Of a stretch of DNA of 64,000 nt, positions 1 to 8,811 are shown piece by piece. The stretch is from Conchocele bisecta (lineage: Eukaryota; Mollusca; Bivalvia; Lucinida; Thyasiridae). The translations under genes and the position numbers were made by a program. The stretch's first letter is position 1; each line of letters begins with the position of its first letter. The stretch lies in NCBI GenBank assembly GCA_029237695.1, contig CM055265.1, positions 42,959,331 through 43,023,330 of the forward strand, in the 5' to 3' direction. The notes beneath the pieces were generated by a model. The model was not told where the DNA came from and did not search any database. It saw only the letters and a list, made by a program, of their open reading frames with translations.

Positions 1-567
1 GTTTACCTGTACCGTTTACCTGTCATCGCCAAAGGCTGTTATAGAGGAATGCATACTGTATTAGATACGAGCAGACGACACTTTGTACTTGCCGACATTC
101 AATAGACAGGTAAATACAATTTATTCATTAAACCCGCTTATGCGGTAGGACCTACCGCCATAATATTGTGATTATCAACCAGCCAGCAGTGTACAGACTC
201 AGATTACGATTATTGCACAACACTGCTGAAATCCTGTTGGAACCACAGGTGATTCTAGCGTGTCTTGGATGGTCAATTATTGTTTGTATATACATGAAAC
301 ACCTGTCTAAACAATGTACAAAACAATTAAAATGTGCCCGGGTGTAAATATAATAGTACTTAGAAAGGTACAAAACTCACATTCGCCACCATTGTAACGA
401 AAAGCCACACGTAGTAGACAATTGGAACTCGCCTATACAACGCATTAAAGCGTGTCGAAACCACTGCTTGGGTTGGGTTTTCGGAATAGATTTTACAGCT
501 GCGAATACATTAACATAAATCTCAAAGATTTCAAGTGTAAACTGCACTAAAAACGCGTCTGACTAAC
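1..567. other. unassigned left flank
   Basis: No ORF of convincing length or recognisable protein. The region is AT-rich noncoding sequence up to the start of the inverted repeat at 568. I see no tRNA, terminal repeat or tandem array in it. Confidence 0.5.
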
Positions 568-806
568 CTAAATTAGCTTTTTAAAATCATGCACGTTCAA
601 TTCCGCATTCTCAATGACTATTAGCCGCCATCTTTGAAAATATTTCAATCACGTGCACGCAGTGGTTTGGTTTGTTACTGGAGACTGACGTCATTTCCAT
701 TAGCCAACCAAATCAGTGCGTGTCACGTGATTCTATGTTTTCAAAGATGGCGGCTAATATTCATTTTTAACCAGGATGTGAACGTGTATGATTTTAAAAA
801 GCGAAT
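568..806. repeat. fold-back inverted repeat overlapping polymerase fragment
   Basis: Two arms of about 95 bp (about 568-663 and 712-806) are imperfect reverse complements. The best matched core is ATTAGCCGCCATCTTTGAAA at 620-639, mirrored at 738-757. A second matched core, CTTTTTAAAATCATGCACGT near 574-593, mirrors 781-801. The right arm runs into the start of the DNA polymerase fragment, so part of that coding sequence is present in inverted form on the left. It could be a fold-back MITE or the product of an inverted duplication at an insertion edge. Confidence 0.7.
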
Positions 807-1870
807 TGTCAATCTGCTTTTGTTTTCTAAAGGGGAACAAATGCATTATTGTCTAATAAAGAATTTCAGTCGGTTACTGGGGGATAGGACTTCACATAAT
901 GGTCAGACTTACTATTGCAATTACTGTCTCCATGGTTTCTCTACGAACGCCTTGTTGAATGAGCATGTACGGCTCGCCACACGGACCCCAGAAACTTAGC
1001 TTTTCCAAATCGGAAGACAAGCAATGGGTATATTTTAACCAAGTGCGAAAACAACTTCCGGTCCAATTTGGAGTCTATGCCGATCTTGAAAGTTTTGTGA
1101 AACCCATATACACTTGTAACCCAGACCCGAGTACCGAGTAAATCATCCACGACGAAGTATCAAAAGCACGAGCCATCCGGCTTTTCTTACATGATCAAAT
1201 CTACGAATGACGAATTGTCAAAACCAGTACCAGTATACCGGGGACCGAATGTAATTGATAACGTTTGTGAACGTTTGTTGAAGGAAGAACAGCAGATTTG
1301 TAAAATTCTGAGCGAAGTAAAACCTATCAACCTAACACCCGACCAAGAACGTTCATTTCAAGATGCCATGTGTCGTCACATATGTGACGAGGAATTAGGA
1401 GAATATAGGGTGAGAGATCATGACCATCTAACTGGACAGTACAGGGGAGCGGCACATAACAACAGCAACTTCCAATATCAGTTTCAGCAGGGGAAAAGGT
1501 CATTTGAGTCACACTTTTTCATACCAGTTATTTTCCACAATTTACGTGGATATGACATGCATTTATTAATGGAGTCGGCAGGCAAGTAGAAAATCAAAAC
1601 CAATATTGTGCATTCCAAATATCATGGAAAAGTACATTTCCTTTTCGTTGGGAAGTCTTCGCTTCATAGACTCCCTCATGTTACTGAATGCTTCATTGCA
1701 TTCTGTCCACTTCGTCATCTTTTCGCGTTTAATGGTCAAAATATGGAGGCAAAGGATGACTCCGTAACCAAACAGGTGCATTTTTTGAACGGAATTCGCT
1801 ACAAAACTGAGGTCAAAACCGTGTATCCACACGACATAGTGCCAACTTTCTCGCGTTATTCTGCACACCT
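769..1870 (+). pseudogene. family B DNA polymerase fragment, second Polinton-type lineage (N-terminal and exonuclease part)
   Basis: This is a broken coding region spread over several frames (about 769-999, 959-1141, 1191-1589, 1608-1874). It shows a C2H2-like finger (YYCNYCLHGFS...LLNEH), an exonuclease I-like stretch (FGVYADLESF), and an HNH/endonuclease VII-like motif (RVRDHDHLTGQYRGAAHN). A second exonuclease motif follows (VIFHNLRGYDMHLLM), then a stretch with MEKYISFSLGSLRFIDSL. This order is typical of the long protein-primed polymerases of Polinton-like elements and differs clearly from the polymerase in elements 1 and 2. Polymerase motifs A-C are absent, so the fragment is 3'-truncated and frameshifted. 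A motif A fragment of the same lineage occurs at 29834-30313. Confidence 0.75.
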
Positions 1871-3100
1871 ATAATGTTGCCAAGATATTTAAATTGACTT
1901 ATATTTCCTAAACACGCAAAATAGTAATTAAGAGAATATTTACATTTATAAAAAATGCTCTAAAGAGGACGTAAAAATCACGGTTTATCGTTAAGATCGA
2001 CTGTGCGACTGATTCCCTGCGTTTGGCTTGAAGTTGTACTGGTTCCCAGTGCTCGTCAACAAGCAAGCGGGAGCTGAAAATAATTCAAGTTCCGCGATTG
2101 CAGAATACTACAAGCCTTTACCCACATATTCCCAACGACAGACACCTGACCGATACACAAGTAGAAAGGTAATACATTTAAGTTATTACTGCCACTAATT
2201 ATTTGTTCGAAACTGCTGCTATGCGAAATTTAATTCAGCATACACATAACATGTTCTTATTTCCGACAAGAGGTAGAAGCCGGCAAATTGTTTAATAATT
2301 TGGCTAGCGGAATCGTTACAACGCTTTAACTTAATGCACGGACCGTAGCAATGGATGATAAATGAGCAGTCAGTTGTGTTACGTTTCTGCCGTTCATTAA
2401 TTGATTGATTTATTGGTGTTTAACGGCCTACCAACAGCTACACCTATGGCTTGGAGGGTGGACACATGTGACTCATGGGAGTTGTGACCAGTGTAGCTCC
2501 TGATCAAATTGCACGCTACTGTGGCCTGATAAGGATCTATGTTGATTGTAGAAACATAGCGGGTCTTTCATTGTGCGGATGCACATGCTGATCTGGATCT
2601 ACGCTCGTCGTAAAATCCGTAAGCCCTATTTCTCAAGTCCCAGTCACAAATTAAGGTTTAATCTGGGATTCACGCCTGATTCCATCACTTTCCATCACTA
2701 AGACAATATTGGGTAATATGATTGCAATAAGGGTGCCTGACACTGGATCGGGATATTTTGTTCCCGGTATGGAAAGGCTGATGGTGTAAATTGACGGATA
2801 TTTGCAGAATTAGCAATTTAGTTTTCTTACCAAGTGAGCTGATTATCTTCAATTAATACACATGCGTGGGTTCTACAGATAATCAAACATGGTTCGATAA
2901 GGTCACTCGTTTGATTGGCGTAAGGACCCACTCACCTATGCATTATTTCAAGATAATTAGCTCGCTTGGCTAAATAATGCTATTTATTACAAAAATACTA
3001 TTTCTCTATGGGAATTTAAAATGGAAATGATATACAAACTATAAAGAAAACGAAACTTAAATTTTGATAGAAGATATTTCACTGTTATCCTCGTGAATGT
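1871..3100. other. intergenic, repeat debris
   Basis: No coding region recognised. Positions 2395-2480 contain TTATTGGTGTTTAACGGCCT, which is the reverse complement of the SINE-like tails at 24240-24285 and 28850-28890 and so marks another copy of that interspersed repeat. A short inverted repeat around AAGTGAGCTGATTATCTT (2833-2850) and AAGATAATTAGCTCGCTTGG (2950-2969) is also visible. The rest is unassigned AT-rich sequence. Confidence 0.5.
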
Positions 3101-3600
3101 TTAAAGGTACATGCCCAGTCAGTAGGCACAACATGTTTGTTATAGGAATTCAATAAGTGTATACTATAATTGTGCCAGTATTCCACCAGTTCTAACAATT
3201 ATGAGTGCCCGCTATACACATGATACAGATATAATAATTTAGTAATATATATTTTACTGATAGTGACTCGCGGTGGTATCAGGCTATTTTCATATGCAGA
3301 TGAGGAATGATATTTTTTAATTATTTATTCCTGTTAAATGCGCCACCTGAACATATAATACTTTCGACAGATAATAAAGTATGATCATTGCACATCCAAA
3401 AATAAATACAGATAATAAATAGTAATCTCGCCCCTGATATCAGTGTGGAAATTGACATCTGATATAAAATGTATAATAATGCCAATCAGTACGTGGGGTA
3501 ATGGTGAAATAATGTTTATTTTGCCAGACAATGTCTCGGATTATGTCTGATATAAAGAACAGTTTGTGCCTACTGGGTGGGCATGTACATGTACCTTTAA
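3101..3600. mobile_element. TTAA-flanked MITE, copy 1
   Basis: This is a noncoding unit of about 500 bp with inverted ends TTAAAGGTACATGCCCA and TGGGCATGTACATGTACCTTTAA. The interior matches the copies at 23193-23690 and 25624-26127 along its length (for example GTGACTCGCGGTGGTATC near 3263). A TTAA at each end is compatible with piggyBac-type target duplication. It encodes no transposase, so it is non-autonomous. Confidence 0.85.
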
Positions 3601-3789
3601 TCTCCTGGTAAACATCTTCACTTATATGAAACTATGATGTATCTATGAGGATTTAACATGCAGAAATTATTTTCATAATACAATTATTATTTGACTAAAT
3701 TTCGTGAAATAAAAATAAGTCTCATTCTTGCATTTTGCTAAGTAGTAATAATAGTGGAAAATTGTGTTTCGTATGGTGGTATATATTTG

Positions 3790-3933
3790 CCATCAAGATG
3801 TCGACATAATTTCTCGCAACATGTTGACTTAAATATCATGACATGTCAACATAACCTGATAAGTTGCCACAACAAGTCAACATAATGTGAGTTATCACAA
3901 TTAGTCAACATACCGTGATAAGTTAACACAATA
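3790..3933. repeat. minisatellite of about 31 bp, left half of element 1 target
   Basis: Degenerate tandem copies of a unit like CATGTCAACATAACGTGATA followed by AAGTTAACACAA. The array stops at the left end of element 1 and resumes directly after its right end (21669-21840), which shows that element 1 inserted into the array. Confidence 0.85.
3929..3933. other. target site duplication of element 1 (left copy)
   Basis: CAATA immediately before the terminal AGTAGT. The same five bases follow the right end at 21674-21678. The empty site fits the surrounding minisatellite unit, which supports both element boundaries. Confidence 0.85.
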
Positions 3934-4120
3934 AGTAGTATAAAGGGAGTCAAAATGATACCACCTGTGGTGGCATCATTTATAAACCTTTATACTACTC
4001 CCACCACCCCGAAAAATCAAAAATTGGTTAACGAGGAAATTGTCTCCCACCAACCACGAAAAATCTAAAATTGGTGTCATAAATACATCATGTTGTTTTC
4101 ACGTCCAATTGAACAGATAA
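3934..4120 (+). repeat. element 1 left terminal inverted repeat
   Basis: About 180 bp matching, as reverse complement, 21495-21673 with only a few differences. The outermost 66 bp (3934-3999) form a nested palindrome. A 13-bp outer stem pairs AGTAGTATAAAGG with CCTTTATACTACT, and an 11-bp inner stem pairs ATGATACCACC with GGTGGCATCAT. Confidence 0.93.
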
Positions 4121-4132
4121 ATTTAATAGGTT
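4096..4132 (+). promoter_or_regulatory. recurrent putative promoter motif upstream of small-ORF pair
   Basis: The motif TTCACGTCCAATTGAACAGA followed by TAAATTTAATAGG stands 22 bases before the ATG at 4154. Close versions stand before the polymerase gene and the zinc-finger gene in both elements, always oriented toward the gene. The repeated use just upstream of start codons is seen in the sequence; promoter function is inference. Confidence 0.55.
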
Positions 4133-4153
4133 ATAATAAAATATTATAACAAA

Positions 4154-4525
4154 ATGAATAATAAAATACACAACGAATTGGACGTTTGTAATGACTTGGA
4201 TGAAGCATTTTACCCTGTTGTTTCTACAGTATTAAAACACGGTAAAATGACAATACTATGTGGTATCGAATACATGAAATATCAGCGTAATTTATTACGC
4301 TGCGATAAAAACGTTGCATTTACAATATTAAACCGGCAATTATGTCGCCGGTATAAGTATCAAATTTATGTAATGAAGCGACTAAATAGGATCGGAGAAA
4401 CACTACCGAAACATTATCAAACTAATTTTATAAAACAGTTTAAAATCAAAGATTCGTTGACGGATATGCGTTTCTACGATAACGAAGAAATTGGAAAATT
4501 ATTAGAAGAAATTGGAAATTATTGA
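4154..4525 (+). CDS. small basic protein A, Polinton-associated, unknown function
   Basis: A 123-residue Lys/Tyr-rich protein that I do not recognise. The central block (IEYMKYQRNLLR-DKNV-FTIL-RQLC) is shared with the next gene, so the two are tandem paralogues. No signal peptide, membrane segment or known catalytic motif is evident; the composition suggests a helical, positively charged protein. The ATG is preceded by the shared promoter-like motif and an AT-rich leader. A near-identical homologue is at 53239-53628 in element 2, open throughout, which argues that the frame is a real gene. It is the outermost gene at this end of the element. Confidence 0.75.
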   Translation: MNNKIHNELDVCNDLDEAFYPVVSTVLKHGKMTILCGIEYMKYQRNLLRCDKNVAFTILNRQLCRRYKYQIYVMKRLNRIGETLPKHYQTNFIKQFKIKDSLTDMRFYDNEEIGKLLEEIGNY

Positions 4526-4552
4526 ACAGAAAAAAAACAACTATTAGAGAAA

Positions 4553-4927
4553 ATGGATAATACAATACAATTGGAATTGAAAATTTTTAATAACTGTGTT
4601 GAAGAAGTTTACGAAGCTTATGGGGGTTATAATCCTATATATAAATTCTATAAAATGAGAACACTAGGCGATATCGAATATATGAAATACCAGCGTAATT
4701 TATTACGCTCCGATAAAAACGTTACATTTACAATATTATACCGGCAATTATGTCAACCATACAAGAGGCAAATACAAACATTAAGACGGATAATGCGTAT
4801 CGGATATGAAACTAAGGTGTATTATAAAATTAAAATGTTAAAACCCAACGATTTATTTACGAATATACATTTCTACGATATCGCTTATAAAGATATTGAA
4901 AAAATTATTATTGAACAGCAATGTTGA
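4553..4927 (+). CDS. small basic protein B, paralogue of protein A
   Basis: A 124-residue protein starting 27 bases after protein A stops, in the same direction, so probably co-transcribed with it. It shares the EYMKYQRNLLRSDKNV core and the spacing of RQLC and YK-QI with protein A, but N- and C-terminal thirds have diverged. No known domain is recognised. The frame is conserved and open in element 2 (52840-53211). Retention of both paralogues in both elements suggests the duplication predates their split. Confidence 0.75.
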   Translation: MDNTIQLELKIFNNCVEEVYEAYGGYNPIYKFYKMRTLGDIEYMKYQRNLLRSDKNVTFTILYRQLCQPYKRQIQTLRRIMRIGYETKVYYKIKMLKPNDLFTNIHFYDIAYKDIEKIIIEQQC

Positions 4928-5448
4928 TGCTAAGACAAATAACATCTCCCTGAAACCGCGTGTCCATTTATCCCCATGAACCTGCTAAGGTCAAAGATCG
5001 TGTCATGACACCGGCCGGAGTTGTCTGCCCATTTCAAGCGGTCGGACTCCGAACGCCGTTGTCATGCAGTTGTTTACCATAGCGACCACATTTGTAGCGA
5101 TAGAAATAAATAAATAAAAATGTTTAGCTCCAACCGCGGCGCGAACCCACGACCCTCGTCTCTATAGAGTAACTCCTTAACCCATACGACCACGTAGGCT
5201 GTTAAGATAAACATTACCTAGTGTTGTACAATTATCAATTACACGGTTATAACCATGCGTAAATTGATAGCCAAGGTAAACAGAGCCGAGTGTATCAATT
5301 ACACAGACGGTGTGTACAGTTAATCCTCGACTGAATTTGTAATTCTCAGTGAAAAACACCTGTTGTATAGGTATGTAAATTTGTTTACTGCACCAATATA
5401 ATTAATAATTTTGATAAAATAGGAAAATTATTATTATTATTTTAAATA
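4928..5448. other. conserved noncoding segment of element 1
   Basis: About 520 bp without a plausible gene, conserved in element 2 at 52287-52839. It holds the tRNA-like segment (5126-5200), repeated TATCAATTACAC words near 5230 and 5294, a CCGGCCGG palindrome near 5011, and an AT-rich motif at 5401-5431. Conservation of a noncoding block in an otherwise packed element suggests a functional RNA, origin or regulatory region (inference). Confidence 0.6.
5126..5200 (-). ncRNA. tRNA-like segment with Pol III-type boxes
   Basis: On the minus strand a GTGGTCGTATGGGTTAAGG A-box-like stretch is followed about 30 nt later by GGTCGTGGGTTCGCGCC (B-box-like). A run of five T lies about 10 nt beyond, a plausible Pol III terminator. 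A complete cloverleaf does not fold: acceptor pairing and the T-loop are non-canonical. It is therefore tRNA-derived or a SINE head, not a functional tRNA gene. The same segment is at 52567-52640 in element 2. Confidence 0.5.
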
Positions 5449-6103
5449 TCACAATGGTGCTGTAACATTTCCTCCGACTTTATTTCCAAGTTTTACCCTA
5501 AATTTATCCCAATCAGTACACTCAATTTTGGGCATGGTGGCGCGCGCCTTGATCCTTATATCATTTTTTAATTCTTCATACTCCCCATTTCTTCCACCAC
5601 GGATTCAAACTCTAAATTTGATATTTTCTTATCGGCCAACGCTTTGGACACCATAACGTCGATGCTATTTTTCTTTAGACCTAGCGAGAACGGATATTCT
5701 ATCATGTTTTCTACTTTTTTTCTCGAGTTTTCCACCCACCGCCCTAATTACCATACAAAGTGTTCCAGATAAAACGGTAATTCCACTCAAAACCCCTGCA
5801 AGTGGAATCATTACAATTGTAGATAGCGTTGCAGCAGTCCCCGCCCCACACAACACAGAAACACTTGCCAGAACCATACTAGATGCTTCAGCTATGTTTG
5901 CCGCGCGCTTATATTTTTTGTTAGCGTGTCTTTTTCTTTTTTGCACATTCTCTAACTAAAATATCCTGCATAGCGACGATATTATTCAACCTAAAATCTG
6001 AACTTCTTTCGTTAATTGGATATAGTGTTGGGGGAGTGGTATTGAGAGTTGGATACAGTGTTGGTGGAGTGGTATTGAGAGTTGGATATGGTGATTCGTT
6101 CAT
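5449..6103 (-). pseudogene. conserved Polinton-associated membrane protein, frameshifted
   Basis: The coding region is split over at least three frames. An N-terminal Pro/Tyr-rich part (5921-6103) holds a duplicated YPTLNTTPPTL repeat. A central part (5665-5946) has a basic KYKRAANIAEASS stretch and two hydrophobic helices rich in Gly/Ala/Ile. A C-terminal part (5449-5665) has an acidic/basic helical tail containing SKALADKKISNLEFE-type sequence. Relative to element 2 the breaks are in A-runs near 5940 and 5662 plus a small indel near 5585. Similar proteins (two hydrophobic segments followed by a SKAL..K.IS..EF tail) occur widely in invertebrate Polintons; the function is unknown to me. It probably sits in a membrane. 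Confidence 0.7.
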
Positions 6104-6131
6104 AGTTAAATTTAGTTCAATATATTAGTAT

Positions 6132-7946
6132 TTACACAATAAGTTCAATTAACAATGAGACAATAGTGGAAGAACTCTCTGAGTCACCGATTTTCGTAAC
6201 AAAGTTAATAACATTACCTTGGGAAAGTCTAATTCGATTATTACCGGCGAACGAAACAATCGTCGAACTATCTCCAGAGATTTTAGTGACTCCAATCCCC
6301 CGTTCTTCCCCATCTACTACAATATTTATCGCGACCGCGCCCACAGGTTTACCATTAGCATTAACCGAGCAGACAGCCATTTGGATAACTTCACCTGCAG
6401 CTGTCATAGTGTATCCCCCATATTTATTACTCGCTTTGGCACCGAACGAATATTCATAGTGCCCCTCAACCAATGGGCCCCGCTTCTCAGCCCAAACTGT
6501 TATGACACGTTTTGGTGTTTTCATTGTTTTCACTATTCCGGCAAGCGCCCTGTTTGCGTTATATGCCTCAGTACGAATATCATAAGAGGCCTCCTCAAGA
6601 GCTTTGGTCGCGGCTATACGATCATGTTTCAGTTTATCGGTTATTTTTCCATCTAGTTCGGTAAGTGTCGCTTCTCTGTTGATAGAGTCCTCTAACCGCA
6701 ACACCCTATAAGCCTCCGTAATGGTCGCCTGGTGGCCTTCTAAGGCTTTTTCAACACCCGACCGGGTCTCTTTTTGAAATTCGGTTATTTTTCCATCTAG
6801 TTCGGCAACCGCCGCTTCTCTGATGAGAGAGTCCTCTGAGCGCAACACCTCATAAGCCTTCGCAAGGGCTGCCTTGTGGTCTTCTCGGGCTTTCTCAACA
6901 CCCGACCGGGCCTCTTTTCGAAATTTGGTTATTTTCCCATCTAGTTCAGTAAGTGTCGCTTCTCTGTTGATAGAGTCCTCTAAGAGCAACACCCTATAAG
7001 CTTCTGTAATATCCGCCTGGTGGTCTTCTCGGGATTTCTCAATACCCGTTCGGACTCCATCAAGATCAAACCGGGTCTCTTTTTGAAATTCGGTTATTTT
7101 TTCGTATATGTCAGTAAGTGCCGCTTCTCTGTTGATAGAGTCCTCTGAGCGTAACGCCCCATAAGCCTCCGCAATGGCCTCTTTGTGGTCTTCTCGGACC
7201 CCCTCAACCCCCGACCTGGTCTCTTTCAGAAATTCGGCTATTTTACCGTCTAGTTCGGTAAGTGTCGCTTCTTTACTATGAGAGTTCTCTAAGCGCAACG
7301 CATCATAAGCCTCCGCAATGGCCTCCTCAAGGTTCGACTGGTGGTCTTCTCGGACTTTATCAATACCCGACCGGGTCTCTTTTCGAAATTTGGTTATTTT
7401 TTTATCTAGTTCAGTAAGTGCCGCTTCTCTGATGAGAGAGTCTTCTGAGCGCAACACCTCATAAGCCTTCGTAAGGTCCGCCTGGTGGTCTTCTCGTGCT
7501 TTCTCAATACCCGACGTGGCCTCTTTTCGAAAATCGATTATTTTCCCGTCTAATTCAGCAAGTGTAGCTTCTTTGCTGAGAGAGTCTTCTAAACGCAACG
7601 CAGCATAAACCTCCGTAATGTCAACCTGGCGGTCTTCTCGGGCTTTATCAATCCCCAACCGGGCCTCTTTTCTAAATTTGGTTATTTTTTTACCTAGTTC
7701 GTTTAGTTCCGTATGCGTTTCTTCACGACTTTGTGTATTCACAGCCAGGGCATATTCTCTAAGTTGTGATAGTAGACTTTTGTGAATCTCGTCCGTGGCC
7801 CTCGATATAGTTCTATTGATCAAGGCCTTTGTTTTTTGGGTAGTTAAAAAGTCGCCCTCTGTCGGGATGAATCCCCCTTCTGCCGGTTCCAAATTATTTG
7901 AATTTGTCACCCAATCGGAAGAACTACCTGGTCCGTATATACTCAT
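6132..7946 (-). CDS. coiled-coil fibre-like protein
   Basis: A protein of about 604 residues (625 if an upstream non-ATG start is used; an in-frame ATG at 7973 is an alternative). The short N-terminal region is Gly/Ser-rich. It is followed by seven full and one degenerate tandem repeats of about 44-54 residues with the pattern TELDGKI-EF-KETRSG-EKAREDH then AEAY-LR-EDS--REA. These repeats predict a long rod of helical coiled coil. The last ~110 residues, after KRVITVWAEK, are Gly/Val/Ser-rich and beta-like, as expected for a trimeric head. A rod plus distal head resembles viral fibres, so a role in particle attachment is an inference from architecture. The homologue in element 2 is broken. 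Confidence 0.7.
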   Translation of the reverse strand: MSIYGPGSSSDWVTNSNNLEPAEGGFIPTEGDFLTTQKTKALINRTISRATDEIHKSLLSQLREYALAVNTQSREETHTELNELGKKITKFRKEARLGIDKAREDRQVDITEVYAALRLEDSLSKEATLAELDGKIIDFRKEATSGIEKAREDHQADLTKAYEVLRSEDSLIREAALTELDKKITKFRKETRSGIDKVREDHQSNLEEAIAEAYDALRLENSHSKEATLTELDGKIAEFLKETRSGVEGVREDHKEAIAEAYGALRSEDSINREAALTDIYEKITEFQKETRFDLDGVRTGIEKSREDHQADITEAYRVLLLEDSINREATLTELDGKITKFRKEARSGVEKAREDHKAALAKAYEVLRSEDSLIREAAVAELDGKITEFQKETRSGVEKALEGHQATITEAYRVLRLEDSINREATLTELDGKITDKLKHDRIAATKALEEASYDIRTEAYNANRALAGIVKTMKTPKRVITVWAEKRGPLVEGHYEYSFGAKASNKYGGYTMTAAGEVIQMAVCSVNANGKPVGAVAINIVVDGEERGIGVTKISGDSSTIVSFAGNNRIRLSQGNVINFVTKIGDSESSSTIVSLLIELIV

Positions 7947-7976
7947 AATGTTGATAATATATATTACGAACATGCG

Positions 7977-8006
7977 TTTAATTCTAAATAATTTTCTTAA
8001 TTTTTT
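7977..8006 (-). promoter_or_regulatory. recurrent AT-rich intergenic motif upstream of fibre gene
   Basis: On the minus strand this reads GAAAAAATTAAGAAAATTAT. Variants of TAATTTTGAAAAAATTAGGA plus AAATTA recur at 5401-5431, 12931-12955, 13583-13612 and 13841-13856, and in element 2 at 44083-44113, 49722-49748 and 52334-52363. They lie mostly just before or after genes, so they are candidate late promoter or 3'-end signals. Confidence 0.45.
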
Positions 8007-8009
8007 CAA

Positions 8010-8797
8010 TTAATTTGAAATTTCTAGGACGACCGAAATCGGGTAATCGTTCTTCAACTCTCTCCATTTATCATCAAGAATAGAAATCTTCAACTCGTGG
8101 ATGTGTCCCGATTCCAAAACTTTCATCTCGGGGTGTGGGAAGTCTAAGGTCACAGTCTCGCCATAGAAACAGTCGCTGGCGGGCACAGTTTTCAGTAATG
8201 TGCTGGGGGATCGTTCTACCGTGTTGTACGATGTGTTCACCCGATCAAGGTGCACCCCGAGAGTTTTCGTGAAGGCGAAGTTTACTGGGGTATCGCCGCG
8301 GTGATCACCCACGGGAAAGAGAAAGGTCCCCGGGACCCGTTGCGATCGCCCTTCATCCTCGTTGTAATGGGGTTCATATTTAAATCCTAACATTGAGGCC
8401 AACCCCGGAGTGATCTCTAATTTTTTATCAACGTCCAATGTCGCAATCCCCGTGGCTTTTGAGATTCCGAGAGTGCAAATACCAGGCATATTCCTTGCGA
8501 TTAAAGCTTGGACATCTCCGAAACCCCCAAAGGCCAGGAAGTAATGCGACAGCTGATTCCCGAATGCGTCTCTCTACTTCTGCAGGACTATCGGCGGTCT
8601 CTAGATCTATATCATATCCGGAATAGATAGCCTCTAATCCGTTCTATTCCGTTGATATCCTTGTACCTTTCAAGGTTTTTCCATCCAACCGTGAACGTGA
8701 TTGATCTAAGGCCTACCCGGCGTTGTCCGCAGCAGTTGTCTATTAATTTTTGAAGTTCACAACTCCCTTTTTGAACATTAGTTATAGTAGCAAACAT
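8010..8797 (-). pseudogene. penton-like (minor capsid) candidate, disrupted
   Basis: The N-terminal part (8612-8797) starts MFATITNVQKGSC and the C-terminal part (8010-8489) ends in an -ISVVLEISN tail. They are in different frames, with the break between about 8490 and 8640. In that interval the sequence also differs in length and content from element 2 (48975-49720). The C-terminal half is beta-rich with repeated HELKISILDD-type strands, compatible with a single jelly roll. Its position beside fibre and capsid genes suggests the minor capsid/penton role; I cannot prove it without structure prediction. The start codon is 14 bp from the divergent start at 8812. Confidence 0.5.
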
Positions 8798-8811
8798 AAT
8801 AATATCTTTCA

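Noticed and set aside
5126..5200. A functional tRNA gene in element 1 (and 52567-52640 in element 2)
   Set aside because: A- and B-box-like words and a T-run are present, but acceptor and anticodon arms do not pair and the T-loop is non-canonical. Kept only as a tRNA-like segment.
6166..6656. Plus-strand frames opposite the fibre head
   Set aside because: Antisense shadows of the fibre gene; element 2 does not keep them as independent genes.
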